Positions 7,394-14,893 of a stretch of 26,935 bases of DNA are shown here, piece by piece. Under the pieces are notes generated by a model that saw only the letters and a list, made by a program, of their open reading frames with translations, did no database searches and was not told where the DNA came from. The stretch comes from Candidatus Limnocylindrales bacterium (GTDB lineage: Bacteria > Moduliflexota > Moduliflexia > Moduliflexales > JAUQPW01): assembly GCA_035559535.1 (NCBI GenBank), contig DATMBG010000018.1, positions 1 through 26,935 of the forward strand. Reading direction: 5' to 3'. Each line of letters opens with the position of its first letter. Position 1 is the stretch's first letter. Position numbers and translations under genes: made by a program.

Positions 7394-9094
7394 ATGAGTA
7401 TTCAGGTTCATCAAGTAAAAGGGGACATTATCGAATTAATTTTTAACCCTCGGGAAGATGATCTTCGGGTAGGAGAGAACCTTTGCATTTTGGAACGGGG
7501 AGGACATCGAGGTATTATTGTACAGATCATCGAATTTCGGATGGTTACCTATCCTTCCCTTATTCAGGAACAGATTCGGCTGGTACTGGAAGATACCGAT
7601 ACGCTGTCGCCAGAGCTTTTACATTCTCTGGCCGAGGCCTCTTCTTTGGAATTGGCGGCGATGAAGAATTTAAATATCGCAGTGGCTAAAATCCGAAAAT
7701 TGGCAGGTACTCCCTGGGATCGATGGGATGGTTGGATTCCTACCCGGGATGTAGAAATAAGTCGGGTAAATGACCAGGAACTTTTCGCAAACTGCATCTC
7801 CAATCAAGGCAATCTTCTCCGTATCGGTCAAACACTCTACGGAGAGCCTTTCTACATCGAAGGCCAGGATCTGGAAAAAGTGAATATCATCACGGGTGTT
7901 AAAGGCTCCGGTAAGTCTTATCTGTCTAAGGTTTTGCTTCTTCAACTCATTGAGCAGGGGGCTCCTTGTGTGGTCTTCGACATCAACAAGGAATACATTC
8001 ACCTTCCCCGGCACGAGGTAGATCCGGTTACGGGACAGGTTTTGAGGCGAGGAATTATCCATTTGAAAGCCGGAGGCAACCTTAAACTCGGCATTCGTCA
8101 GTTCGGTTTATCCCCTCTGTTGACGATGCTGACAAAATTTGGTCTGCCGGAGGTATCGGCCATGTATCTGGAAAACAGAGTTTTTACCATCCTGGAAGAA
8201 GCCAAGCAAATGGAAGCAGCCGGAAGAAAACCCCCTTTTTTGAGTATTCGTCACCTGATTCAAATGGCCGAGGCCGGAGAATTCTCTACCAGTGAAGTGG
8301 TAAACGGAGCCATTCGGAGCCGATTGGAATCGGCTCGAAATACCGGTGTGTTTGCCTCAACTGAGAAAGAAGCTATCTCCCTTCGGCAACAATACCAGGC
8401 CATTCGAGAAGGTGGGGCTTTAATTATTGATGTTTCGGATTTGACAAATCTCGCCCGATTCGGGTTTGTCCAGGCAATTATCGATATGATCAAAGATATC
8501 TGCGAAGAAGAAATTGCCTTGGGTACGGAACGATTTCCCTTTGTTTTCTTTGAAGAAGCTCATCTTTATATCAGTAAAAACACCATCGGATATATTGTAA
8601 CCCGTTCTCGCCATCTGGGAATCACCAGCTTTTTCGTCACCAACATGATTGCCGGGCTGGATGAATCGGTTCTCCGCCAGGCCGATAACCTCTTTCTCCT
8701 TTATCTTCCCTTTGACGACGATGTTAAACACATCAGTAAGAGTGCCATGACCGATAAAGAAACCATGGCCTCCTTTGTCCGTCGGCTCCGAAGCCATCAT
8801 TGTTTGGCTCTGGGAAACGTTACCAGTCAGTATCCTGTTATTTTTAAAGTTCAGTATCTGGAAGGAATTCATACGGCGGGGGAAACCAAATATTTCTTCA
8901 AGCCAAGAGAGCCAAGAGAAGGAAGACCTCCTTTAAAGAAACCTCAACCCCAACTACCTCTGACGATTCCGTTGGGAAGCAGGGAAACCCAATCCAGATC
9001 CCGTTTAAAAATCCAGGAGCCAGGACCTAAGGGGAGAGAAGAGTTTCATGATCCTGGGAAAGAGACGACGCAGCAGGCCACCCTGTTCGAGTAA
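7394..9094 (+). CDS. HerA-type ATP-binding protein (FtsK/HerA superfamily)
   Basis: This is a 566-aa P-loop ATPase resembling HerA, the hexameric DNA translocase. Residues 1-60 look like the HAS-barrel (MSIQVHQVKGDIIELIFNP ... GENLCILERGGHRGIIVQI). Walker A is GVKGSGKS (168-175), followed by VVFDINKEY (193-201), typical of the DUF87/HerA core. Walker B is VFFEEAH (384-390), and TRSRHLGITSFFVTN (403-417) is the region with sensor and arginine-finger candidates. Residues about 495-566 form a charged, Pro-rich tail that is probably disordered. HerA normally works with the nuclease NurA in end resection, or with other nucleases in defence modules, but no NurA is seen here. The only nearby nuclease is the convergent Uma2 gene. 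The ATG has no SD. Confidence 0.87.
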   Translation: MSIQVHQVKGDIIELIFNPREDDLRVGENLCILERGGHRGIIVQIIEFRMVTYPSLIQEQIRLVLEDTDTLSPELLHSLAEASSLELAAMKNLNIAVAKIRKLAGTPWDRWDGWIPTRDVEISRVNDQELFANCISNQGNLLRIGQTLYGEPFYIEGQDLEKVNIITGVKGSGKSYLSKVLLLQLIEQGAPCVVFDINKEYIHLPRHEVDPVTGQVLRRGIIHLKAGGNLKLGIRQFGLSPLLTMLTKFGLPEVSAMYLENRVFTILEEAKQMEAAGRKPPFLSIRHLIQMAEAGEFSTSEVVNGAIRSRLESARNTGVFASTEKEAISLRQQYQAIREGGALIIDVSDLTNLARFGFVQAIIDMIKDICEEEIALGTERFPFVFFEEAHLYISKNTIGYIVTRSRHLGITSFFVTNMIAGLDESVLRQADNLFLLYLPFDDDVKHISKSAMTDKETMASFVRRLRSHHCLALGNVTSQYPVIFKVQYLEGIHTAGETKYFFKPREPREGRPPLKKPQPQLPLTIPLGSRETQSRSRLKIQEPGPKGREEFHDPGKETTQQATLFE

Positions 9095-9114
9095 GGTTCC
9101 GATCATCTGTTCTT

Positions 9115-9873
9115 CTACTCGGGTAACTCTCCAAAGCGCTCTCGATAACGGGCAAGTAAAACTTTCAGTTCTTCAGCTTCCCGGATAGCTGCCTCTGCTT
9201 TTTGTCTGGCCTCTTCTGCTTTTTGTCGTTCTTGCTCTGCCGCTTCTTCTGAAGTCGGTAACAACTTCCCTTCCAGGGTAGCCCATCGTAACCAACAGGC
9301 TTGAACTCCTTGATATTCTCCTTCCCACTTTGTCAACATCAATCCCAATTGTCGACTCAACAGCCGACCTTGGGCATCCGGTTCTATGGGTTCGTATATT
9401 CCATCTCGCAAAGCAAATCCGGCCAGTTCCGTAGTAATGGGATGGTACCAAAAATATTCGGGTACTCGCAATTGATTCTGATAAACTAATTTCTTCTCCC
9501 CTTTGTCTTTCTCGGCCGTACTATCCGATAATAACTCTATGACCACATCAGGACCTTTTCCCTCTTGCCATACTACCCAACTTTTCCGAGCCCGTCGGGT
9601 GGTACCCAGTACAATAAATATATCGGGTCCCCTAAAATCCTGATTTTTTACCTGCTCCAAACTAAAATAAACGAACATATTACCACCTACAAATACATCT
9701 GATCGGTCTTTCCAGTGGAAAAGTAAAGGAAGCCGCAACAAATCGAACTGTAAAACATGCTGATGGGATTCCATAGGCATTCCATCACTGTAAGGAAGCT
9801 CGTCCTCGGTCGGTGGCCATTCTATGTCGGTCGGAACGGGATGGGTTACAATTGCTTCTTCCATGGGTTTCAC
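9115..9873 (-). CDS. Uma2 family (DUF820) restriction-endonuclease-fold protein
   Basis: This is a 252-aa protein of the Uma2/DUF820 family, with a PD-(D/E)XK nuclease-like fold. Visible family motifs are GGNMFVYFS, the PDIFIVLG strand, the GPDVVIELLSDSTAEKDKGEK core with candidate D, E and K catalytic residues, and the VPEYFWYHP signature. Residues about 208-245 form an alpha-helical coiled coil rich in Glu, Arg and Ala (EEAAEQERQKAEEARQKAEA), common at the C-terminus of this family. Uma2 genes are often numerous in cyanobacterial and other environmental genomes, and their role is poorly known. It converges on the HerA-type gene with a 20-bp gap. The stop codons of both genes fall in a short hairpin (CGAGTA 9088-9093 with TACTCG 9116-9121). 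Confidence 0.9.
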   Translation of the reverse strand: MKPMEEAIVTHPVPTDIEWPPTEDELPYSDGMPMESHQHVLQFDLLRLPLLFHWKDRSDVFVGGNMFVYFSLEQVKNQDFRGPDIFIVLGTTRRARKSWVVWQEGKGPDVVIELLSDSTAEKDKGEKKLVYQNQLRVPEYFWYHPITTELAGFALRDGIYEPIEPDAQGRLLSRQLGLMLTKWEGEYQGVQACWLRWATLEGKLLPTSEEAAEQERQKAEEARQKAEAAIREAEELKVLLARYRERFGELPE

Positions 9874-10505
9874 CTACCTGTTTTTATTTAAACCTGCTTA
9901 TCCCTCAAAAACTCCTTTTTCTTTAAAACCCTCGATTCCTATCATCATCTTATCTTTTTATTCCTGGCTGTCAATCATTTCTTCAATATAAGTATTTGGA
10001 TCCCTTTCTCACCAAAATCGCCCGATGATTTTCATGTTTCAGGGTAACCCAACGGGCCATGACCGTTTAGTAGGAGTCTTTTTTCTGTCTGAACCCCCTT
10101 CATTCTCCCTCCAGGGGTAATGCCTTTAACTTAAGAACCCCCACAAACCTTTTTAGCTCTATCGGCGACGGAGCTTTACAGGAAAGGAACCAGGTAGGGT
10201 AACAGGTAGAAGAATTTCTGGTATCCACCGATTAAGAAGGTATTTTCTAGTTTAAAAAATTGAAAAATCCGTCTTCCCATAATTTCTTATTGACACCCCT
10301 TTGGAAAGGTGTCAGCATGTCCCCATCTTGTTAAAAATAAGCACCATTTAGAAAAAGAGAAACCTAAAAAAACCTCCTGTAGAACTTTATGTAAAAATTT
10401 AACTTTCTATAAAACTTTTATTTTACCTTATCTTCAGAAAAAGGTACTGGATTGAATTAAAACTTCCGGTAATTACCCTTTTCAACCCTCTAAAGGAGGA
10501 AGTTT
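9874..10505. other. Long intergenic region between the Uma2 and serine hydrolase genes
   Basis: About 630 bp without a convincing gene on either strand. It holds an operator-like palindrome at 10290-10314 (listed separately), a short AGCTC/GAGCT hairpin near 10155-10176 and an A+T-rich stretch (10380-10435) with three irregular AACTTT words. The strong SD AAAGGAGGA lies just before the ATG at 10506. No known RNA family is recognised. Confidence 0.5.
10290..10314 (+). promoter_or_regulatory. Operator-like palindrome overlapping a TTGACA box
   Basis: Perfect 7-bp arms TGACACC (10291-10297) and GGTGTCA (10308-10314) are separated by 10 bp. The left arm overlaps TTGACA (10290-10295), a consensus -35, but no good -10 follows at 16-18 bp. 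It lies about 190 bp before the serine hydrolase start and could be a repressor site or a short hairpin. Confidence 0.4.
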
Positions 10506-11828
10506 ATGAAAATCTATCGTCAAATTCTATTCCATCTTCTGATCTGGTTTGTATTAGTCCCGTCAGTTTTTGCTCAACAGCTTCCGATGGCTAAACCTCA
10601 GGAACTGGGATTCTCCCCAGAACGTTTAGATCGTATTCATAAGGTACTCCAGGCGCATGTGGATCAGAATCATATTCCCGGAGCGGTGGTACTGATTGCG
10701 CGCCACGGTAAAGTAGCTTATTTGGAAAGTTTTGGGATGAGGGATAAGGAGGCTAATAAACCCATGGAAACCGATACCATCTTTCGTATTGCCTCAATGA
10801 CCAAACCCATTACAAGCCTTGCGGCCATGATGCTTTACGAGGAGGGCCGTTTTCTTCTCTCGGACCCTATCTCAAAGTTTATTCCAGAATTTAAAAACCC
10901 CAAAGTGGCCGTGCGGTCAACTTCTAATAGCCCTCTGGTACCCACCTATATATTGGTTCCTGCAAAACGCGAAATCACTATTCGAGATCTCTTAACCCAT
11001 ACATCGGGAATTACTTACCGTTTTTGGGGACGCGAGTATTTTGCAGATCTCTATAAGAAGACGGGAATATCGGATGGTCTTATCCAAACCGAAGGAACCA
11101 TTGCCGATGAAGTTAAAAAACTGGCTCAGTTACCCCTCACCAACCAACCCGGGGAAGCTTACGAGTATGGTTTAAATACCGATGTGCTGGGCTATTTGAT
11201 TGAGGTGGTCTCGGGTCAGACGTTAGACAAGTTTTTCCAGGAACGGATATTTACCCCGCTCGGTATGAAAGATACCCACTTCTTCTTACCCGAAGAAAAA
11301 CTACCCCGCTTGGCCGGTGTTTACGTATCTAATGAGGCAGGAGGAATCAAAAAACTTTCCGATGAGCCGGTTCAAGAAGGGGAACATACCCTATATTCGG
11401 CGAGTTTTCATTATAAAGGACCTCGAACTTATCTATCTGGAGGTGCGGGCCTCGTCTCCACGGTCACGGATTATTATCGGTTTCTCCAGATGCTACTCAA
11501 TGGAGGCGAATTAAACGGGATCCGCCTGATAAGTCGGAAAACCATTGAACTCATGCGAACCAGTCATACCGGAAATCTGGATATGTGGCTCGGGAATCCG
11601 GGTGATGGATTTGGACTTGGATTTGGTATTATCAAGGACCTAGGTCAGGCAGGCGAAATGGCAGGATCTCCCGGCACTTACTACTGGGGCGGCTTTTTTA
11701 GTACCACCTTTTGGGTTGATCCTAAAGAGGATTTGATCGGGATTTTTATGACTCAATTTCGTCCCTTTAATCCCCATAATATCCTTCAACAATTCCGGGT
11801 TTTAACTTATCAGGCAATCGCAGATTGA
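10506..11828 (+). CDS. Exported serine hydrolase, class C beta-lactamase/esterase fold
   Basis: This is a 440-aa protein of the beta-lactamase/transpeptidase-like family (PF00144). Residues 1-23 are a signal peptide (hydrophobic LLIWFVLVPSVFA, cleavage before QQ), placing it in the periplasm or outside. The nucleophile motif is S97-M-T-K100 in RIASMTKPITS. The second element is in YEYGLNTDVLGYLIE (about 213-227), where the tyrosine region is followed by the usual DVLG-LIE helix. The KTG-equivalent is the WGG in YYWGGFFSTTFWVDP, as in esterase and peptidase members rather than true AmpC enzymes. The family includes esterases, D-aminopeptidases and penicillin-binding enzymes; the substrate cannot be told. 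An ideal SD (AAAGGAGGA) fixes the start. It appears to be a single-gene unit with a hairpin after the stop. Confidence 0.9.
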   Translation: MKIYRQILFHLLIWFVLVPSVFAQQLPMAKPQELGFSPERLDRIHKVLQAHVDQNHIPGAVVLIARHGKVAYLESFGMRDKEANKPMETDTIFRIASMTKPITSLAAMMLYEEGRFLLSDPISKFIPEFKNPKVAVRSTSNSPLVPTYILVPAKREITIRDLLTHTSGITYRFWGREYFADLYKKTGISDGLIQTEGTIADEVKKLAQLPLTNQPGEAYEYGLNTDVLGYLIEVVSGQTLDKFFQERIFTPLGMKDTHFFLPEEKLPRLAGVYVSNEAGGIKKLSDEPVQEGEHTLYSASFHYKGPRTYLSGGAGLVSTVTDYYRFLQMLLNGGELNGIRLISRKTIELMRTSHTGNLDMWLGNPGDGFGLGFGIIKDLGQAGEMAGSPGTYYWGGFFSTTFWVDPKEDLIGIFMTQFRPFNPHNILQQFRVLTYQAIAD

Positions 11829-11850
11829 AGACCCCCTCCCAGATAAATGA

Positions 11851-11878
11851 TACCCATCCTGTGAAAGCAGGATGGGTA
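11851..11878 (+). terminator. Hairpin after the serine hydrolase gene
   Basis: A perfect 11-bp stem TACCCATCCTG (11851-11861) pairs with CAGGATGGGTA (11868-11878) around a 6-nt loop, 22 bp after the stop. There is no U-run after it, so it may be a 3' stabilising hairpin or a Rho-assisted end rather than a full intrinsic terminator. Confidence 0.6.
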
Positions 11879-11965
11879 CCTGCCTGAAGGATGAATTAAA
11901 TTTTTCCTCAAATCCCCTTTTCATCATGCCCTTTTCTCTATCTTATTAATTTTTTCTAAAAAGTA

Positions 11966-11993
11966 TTGACACCTCTTCCCTTAGCCTTATATT
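11966..11993 (+). promoter_or_regulatory. Sigma-70-type promoter of the nicotinamidase-like gene
   Basis: Consensus -35 TTGACA (11966-11971), a 16-bp spacer and -10 TATATT (11988-11993, 5 of 6 matches). The predicted start near 12000 gives a leader of about 185 nt. Confidence 0.7.
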
Positions 11994-12003
11994 TATGGTT
12001 AAA

Positions 12004-12022
12004 TAGTGTAATAAGTACACTA
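12004..12022 (+). promoter_or_regulatory. Perfect operator-like palindrome just downstream of the start site
   Basis: TAGTGTA (12004-12010) and TACACTA (12016-12022) are perfect 7-bp arms around ATAAG. They lie at about +5 to +23 of the predicted transcript. GTGTA/TACAC half-sites of this kind are typical of small winged-helix repressors (for example the GntR/YtrA group), but the regulator is not in the window. Confidence 0.6.
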
Positions 12023-12184
12023 AACAATTAGGAGTTTAGAAGAGTAATTGTGGAAAATCTGGGAGGGTTCAACCCCAGGAGTTCATCTGCTTCGATTTAT
12101 AAGGATAAAGGTTGGAGTGCGAGATACCTTTAGCCTGAACGAAGGGTGAATCGGCATTTCGCACTTAACCGGGAATAAAAACCT
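12023..12184 (+). promoter_or_regulatory. Structured 5' leader of the nicotinamidase-like gene
   Basis: The leader contains a 10-bp stem with one G-U pair (AGTGCGAGAT 12116-12125 with ATTTCGCACT 12156-12165). A nested CCTT/AAGG stem (12127-12130 with 12142-12145) lies within it. Upstream is a hairpin around CTGG...CCAG (about 12060-12078). The ATG that follows lacks an SD. It matches no riboswitch class I can recognise, but the length, pairing and missing SD suggest translational control. Confidence 0.45.
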
Positions 12185-13237
12185 ATGGAAATCCAGGCTT
12201 ATCCTCTACCGAAACATTTTAATTCAGCCCATGCTTTCGACAGTGGCTATGAACCCGATTTGCAAGCATTATTTCCCATGGCTATAGAGTGGAAAAAGAA
12301 ACTCTCCATTCCGGATAGTGGTACAAAAGGGCATCCCAAAATCCATTTTCTGGGGATTGATCTTCAGAAAAGTTTTTGCTTTCCCGATGGAAGTCTTTAT
12401 GTGGGAGGTCGGAGTGGAAAAGGTGCCATGGAGGATAACGTGCGAATTGCAGAATTTATCTACCGTTATTTAGGCGTTATCAGCGATATAACCCTGACCC
12501 TGGACACCCACTTTGCTTATCAGATCTTCTTTCCGGCGTTTTGGTTGGATCAAAACAATCACCATCCCAACCCCATGACCGAAGTGACGGTGGAGGAGGT
12601 GCGAACCGGTAAGTATCGTCCCAATCCTGCTATAGCCAGTTGGGTTTGCTCCAGTGACTACACCTGGTTACAGCAGTATGTCGAGCACTATTGCTCCGAG
12701 CTTGAGAAGACCGGTAAGTACAAACTCATGTTGTGGCCCTATCACTGCTTATTGGGGAGTAAAGGCCATACACTGGCAGGAGTGATTCTGGAAGCCCATT
12801 ATTTCCATAGCTTTGTTAAAGGACAACAAAACTGGTGTGAAATGAAAGGTAGCAATCCGTTGACCGAGAATTACTCGGTTTTGCGTCCGGAGGTGGTTTT
12901 GTCCCACGATGCAAAATCCATCGGGAGTAAAAATACCGGGCTGATTCAAAAGCTACTGGCCTCCGATGCCGTTATTATTGGGGGGCAGGCGGCCAGTCAC
13001 TGTGTTGCCTCAACCATTGATGACCTTCTGACGGAGATCCTGGACCGGGATCCCAATCTGGTAAAAAAGGTCTATATCCTGGAAGATTGTATGTCGGCGG
13101 TAACCGTTCCCAATCCCCAGGGAGGTTTTTATGTAGACTTTACACCTCAAGCCGAAGCTTTCCTGAAGAAATTTAAATCTGCCGGTATGCACGTTGTGAA
13201 ATCCACCGAGCCTCTGGAGAACTGGCTCAACATTTAG
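12185..13237 (+). CDS. Nicotinamidase/isochorismatase-superfamily cysteine hydrolase
   Basis: This is a 350-aa cysteine hydrolase, long for a family whose members are usually 180-220 aa. The fold elements are the first strand with catalytic Asp (FLGID59LQKSFCFPDGSLYV), the metal-type D107-x-H109 in LTLDTHFAYQIFFP, the Lys in MK221GSNPLTENYSVL and the nucleophile in QAASHC273VAST. These correspond to the Asp-Lys-Cys triad of nicotinamidases. Extra length comes from about 50 N-terminal residues and an insertion at about 125-185. Nicotinamidases deamidate nicotinamide in NAD salvage; a relative acting on another amide is equally possible. It is transcribed alone from a strong promoter with a perfect operator palindrome and a structured leader. 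The ATG was chosen because the N-terminus continues without another plausible start, although no SD precedes it. Confidence 0.85.
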   Translation: MEIQAYPLPKHFNSAHAFDSGYEPDLQALFPMAIEWKKKLSIPDSGTKGHPKIHFLGIDLQKSFCFPDGSLYVGGRSGKGAMEDNVRIAEFIYRYLGVISDITLTLDTHFAYQIFFPAFWLDQNNHHPNPMTEVTVEEVRTGKYRPNPAIASWVCSSDYTWLQQYVEHYCSELEKTGKYKLMLWPYHCLLGSKGHTLAGVILEAHYFHSFVKGQQNWCEMKGSNPLTENYSVLRPEVVLSHDAKSIGSKNTGLIQKLLASDAVIIGGQAASHCVASTIDDLLTEILDRDPNLVKKVYILEDCMSAVTVPNPQGGFYVDFTPQAEAFLKKFKSAGMHVVKSTEPLENWLNI

Positions 13238-13305
13238 TGAAGTGAAAATGTTAAACCGAAAGATCTTTTAAAAAAGACTTTGACATCTCCGACTTTATCA
13301 TATTA

Positions 13306-13325
13306 CCTCTAATAGAGGGGTTTTT
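13306..13325 (+). terminator. Short intrinsic-terminator-like hairpin
   Basis: CCTCT-AAT-AGAGG (13306-13318) is followed by GG and TTTTT (13321-13325). It lies 69 bp after the nicotinamidase-like gene and 58 bp before the stress protein gene. A TTGACA box at 13280-13285 with TATTAC after only 15 bp also raises the option that it is an attenuator for the stress protein. Confidence 0.5.
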
Positions 13326-13383
13326 AATTAAAGAGGATTTCTTTTGCCCTCAAAAGTTAAAGTGAAAGGCTCAAGGGGGAGGT

Positions 13384-13803
13384 ATGTTTCAACGAATCAT
13401 GGTTCCTGTTGATTTAACGGATAAAAACATTGTTGCCTTGAACATTGCAGCCCAGATAGCGGCCCAAAATAAGGCAAGTATCACTTTACTTCATGTGATT
13501 GAAACCATTCCGGATCTTTCATTTGAAGAACTTCAGGAATTTTATAGAAATTTAGAAAAGAAAGCCATGAATAAAATGAATGAGCTGGCGGAGAGGCTCC
13601 TTGAGAAAGGGTTAACCGTTCATCAGAAGGTTCAGTATGGAAATAGGGCCGAGGAAATTGTAAAATATGCGGCAGAGCATCAAATCGATCTTATCATTCT
13701 AACCTCCCACAAGGTTAATTTAGAAAATCCAGGCCGGGGTTGGGGGACGATCAGTTATAAGGTTGGAATTTTATCCCAATGTCCGGTTTTGCTGGTGAAG
13801 TGA
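13384..13803 (+). CDS. Universal stress protein, UspA family
   Basis: This 139-aa single-domain protein has the usual USP length. It begins MFQRIMVPVDLTDKNIVALNIA, a beta strand with the nucleotide-contacting Asp of the family, and ends with CPVLLVK, the last strand. The ATP-binding signature (usually G-x2-G-x9-G-S/T) is degenerate: TSHKVNLENPGRGWGTISYKV lacks the first glycines but keeps GT before the final helix. ATP binding is therefore uncertain and it may be a non-ATP-binding type. Cytoplasmic; USPs usually form dimers induced by starvation or respiratory stress. The SD GGGGGAGG is just before the ATG. Confidence 0.9.
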   Translation: MFQRIMVPVDLTDKNIVALNIAAQIAAQNKASITLLHVIETIPDLSFEELQEFYRNLEKKAMNKMNELAERLLEKGLTVHQKVQYGNRAEEIVKYAAEHQIDLIILTSHKVNLENPGRGWGTISYKVGILSQCPVLLVK

Positions 13804-13915
13804 AGTATGGGTTTATAGAGGTAAAGGATCGGAGTGTACCGGTTTTTGGGTGAGAGGGGTTAGAGGAGGAGCGAGGCTGGCTCAACCCCTTTTACGATGT
13901 TAAGGAGGTTTATTT

Positions 13916-14812
13916 GTGAGAATTCTGGTTACCGGATCCACCGGACTTATTGGTTCAGCATTGGTTCCTTTTCTTACCTCCCAGGGGCATGAGATAATTC
14001 GGCTGGTCCGATCAAAACCGAAGCCCGGGAGCAACGAATTTCAATGGGACCCTCTGGCGGGTATTGTAGATCCGGCGGCTTTAACCGGCATTGATGGGGT
14101 AGTACATCTGGCCGGGGAAAACATCGCTGAAAGATGGACTGCCGAGAAAAAGGCTCGAATTCGGGATAGTCGGGTTAAAGGGACCCAGACCCTTTGTAAG
14201 GCCCTGATCCAGCTAACCCAACCCCCCAGAATAGGTGTGTTTGCCTCGGCGGTAGGATACTATGGAAATCGAGGGGATGAGATTCTGCGGGAGGAGAGCC
14301 CTCCGGGTTCTGGGTTTTTGGCCGAGGTTTGTCGGGAATGGGAAGCGGCAACCGAGCCTGCGGTCCAAAAGGGAATTCGGGTTGTCCGTCTTCGTATTGG
14401 AATCGTGCTGAGTCCTACAGGAGGTGCCTTAGCCGCCATGCTCCCTGCATTTAAAATAGGTGCCGGAGGTCCGATAGGTGGGGGAAAGCAATACGTGAGC
14501 TGGATCACTTTGGATGATTTGATTACAGTTATAGATCATGTTATTAAGATGGAAACGCTTCAAGGACCTGTGAATGCCGTAACCCCCAATCCAGTGACCA
14601 ATGCCGAGTTTACCAAGATCCTGGGGAAGGTTCTTGGACGTCCTACAGCATTGCCCATGCCTGCCTTTGCGGCGCGCCTGGCCTTTGGAGAAATGGCTAA
14701 TGAACTGTTACTGGCCAGCACGCGCGTAGAACCGGCTCGACTTCTGGCTTCGGGTTATACTTTTCGCTATCCTCACCTGGAGGAAGCACTTCGACATTTA
14801 CTGGGAAACTAA
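13916..14812 (+). CDS. TIGR01777 family NAD(P)-dependent epimerase (YfcH/SulA-like)
   Basis: This 298-aa protein has an N-terminal Rossmann fold (MRILVTGSTGLIGSALVPFL, with GxxGxxG at about 7-13). Its other motifs are typical of the TIGR01777 subgroup of extended SDR proteins: GVVHLAGENIAERWTAEKKARIRDSRV, FASAVGYYGNRGDE and the C-terminal domain RPTALPMPAFAARLAFGEMANELLLASTRVEP. The YxxxK of classical epimerases is absent, as usual here. The subgroup is poorly characterised; roles near cell division or nucleotide-sugar chemistry have been proposed. The start is GTG at 13916, supported by the strong SD TAAGGAGG ending 7 bp before it. Next downstream is the L-2-hydroxyglutarate oxidase gene. 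Confidence 0.92.
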   Translation: MRILVTGSTGLIGSALVPFLTSQGHEIIRLVRSKPKPGSNEFQWDPLAGIVDPAALTGIDGVVHLAGENIAERWTAEKKARIRDSRVKGTQTLCKALIQLTQPPRIGVFASAVGYYGNRGDEILREESPPGSGFLAEVCREWEAATEPAVQKGIRVVRLRIGIVLSPTGGALAAMLPAFKIGAGGPIGGGKQYVSWITLDDLITVIDHVIKMETLQGPVNAVTPNPVTNAEFTKILGKVLGRPTALPMPAFAARLAFGEMANELLLASTRVEPARLLASGYTFRYPHLEEALRHLLGN

Positions 14813-14829
14813 AACTTTTCTATTCTATG

Positions 14830-14866
14830 CGATTTGCCGGTGCTCAAGAAGGATCAGGGCAAATCG
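14830..14866 (+). other. Hairpin between the epimerase and oxidase genes
   Basis: Perfect 9-bp arms CGATTTGCC (14830-14838) and GGCAAATCG (14858-14866) enclose 19 nt. No U-run follows. It lies inside the possible TTG-initiated extension of the next gene, which argues that the extension is not translated. Confidence 0.5.
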
Positions 14867-14893
14867 TGGAAAGGAAGTGGTAGAAAAAAGTAC

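Noticed and set aside
8420-8872. 150-codon minus-strand ORF inside the HerA gene
   Set aside because: Fully antisense to conserved Walker B and C-terminal HerA motifs; no recognisable protein and no SD.
10062-10090. Resemblance of TAGTAGGAGTCTTTTTT to the end of fluoride riboswitches
   Set aside because: The conserved aptamer core and a pairing partner for the stem are missing, and no fluoride exporter follows.
12064-12080. tRNA-like GGGTTCAACCCC (T-arm look-alike)
   Set aside because: A proper 5-bp T stem, anticodon arm and acceptor stem cannot be formed around it.
14834-14893. TTG-initiated 20-residue extension of the L-2-hydroxyglutarate oxidase
   Set aside because: The added residues are basic and unlike the family, no SD suits the TTG, and a 9-bp hairpin occupies the segment; the ATG at 14894 gives the expected N-terminus.
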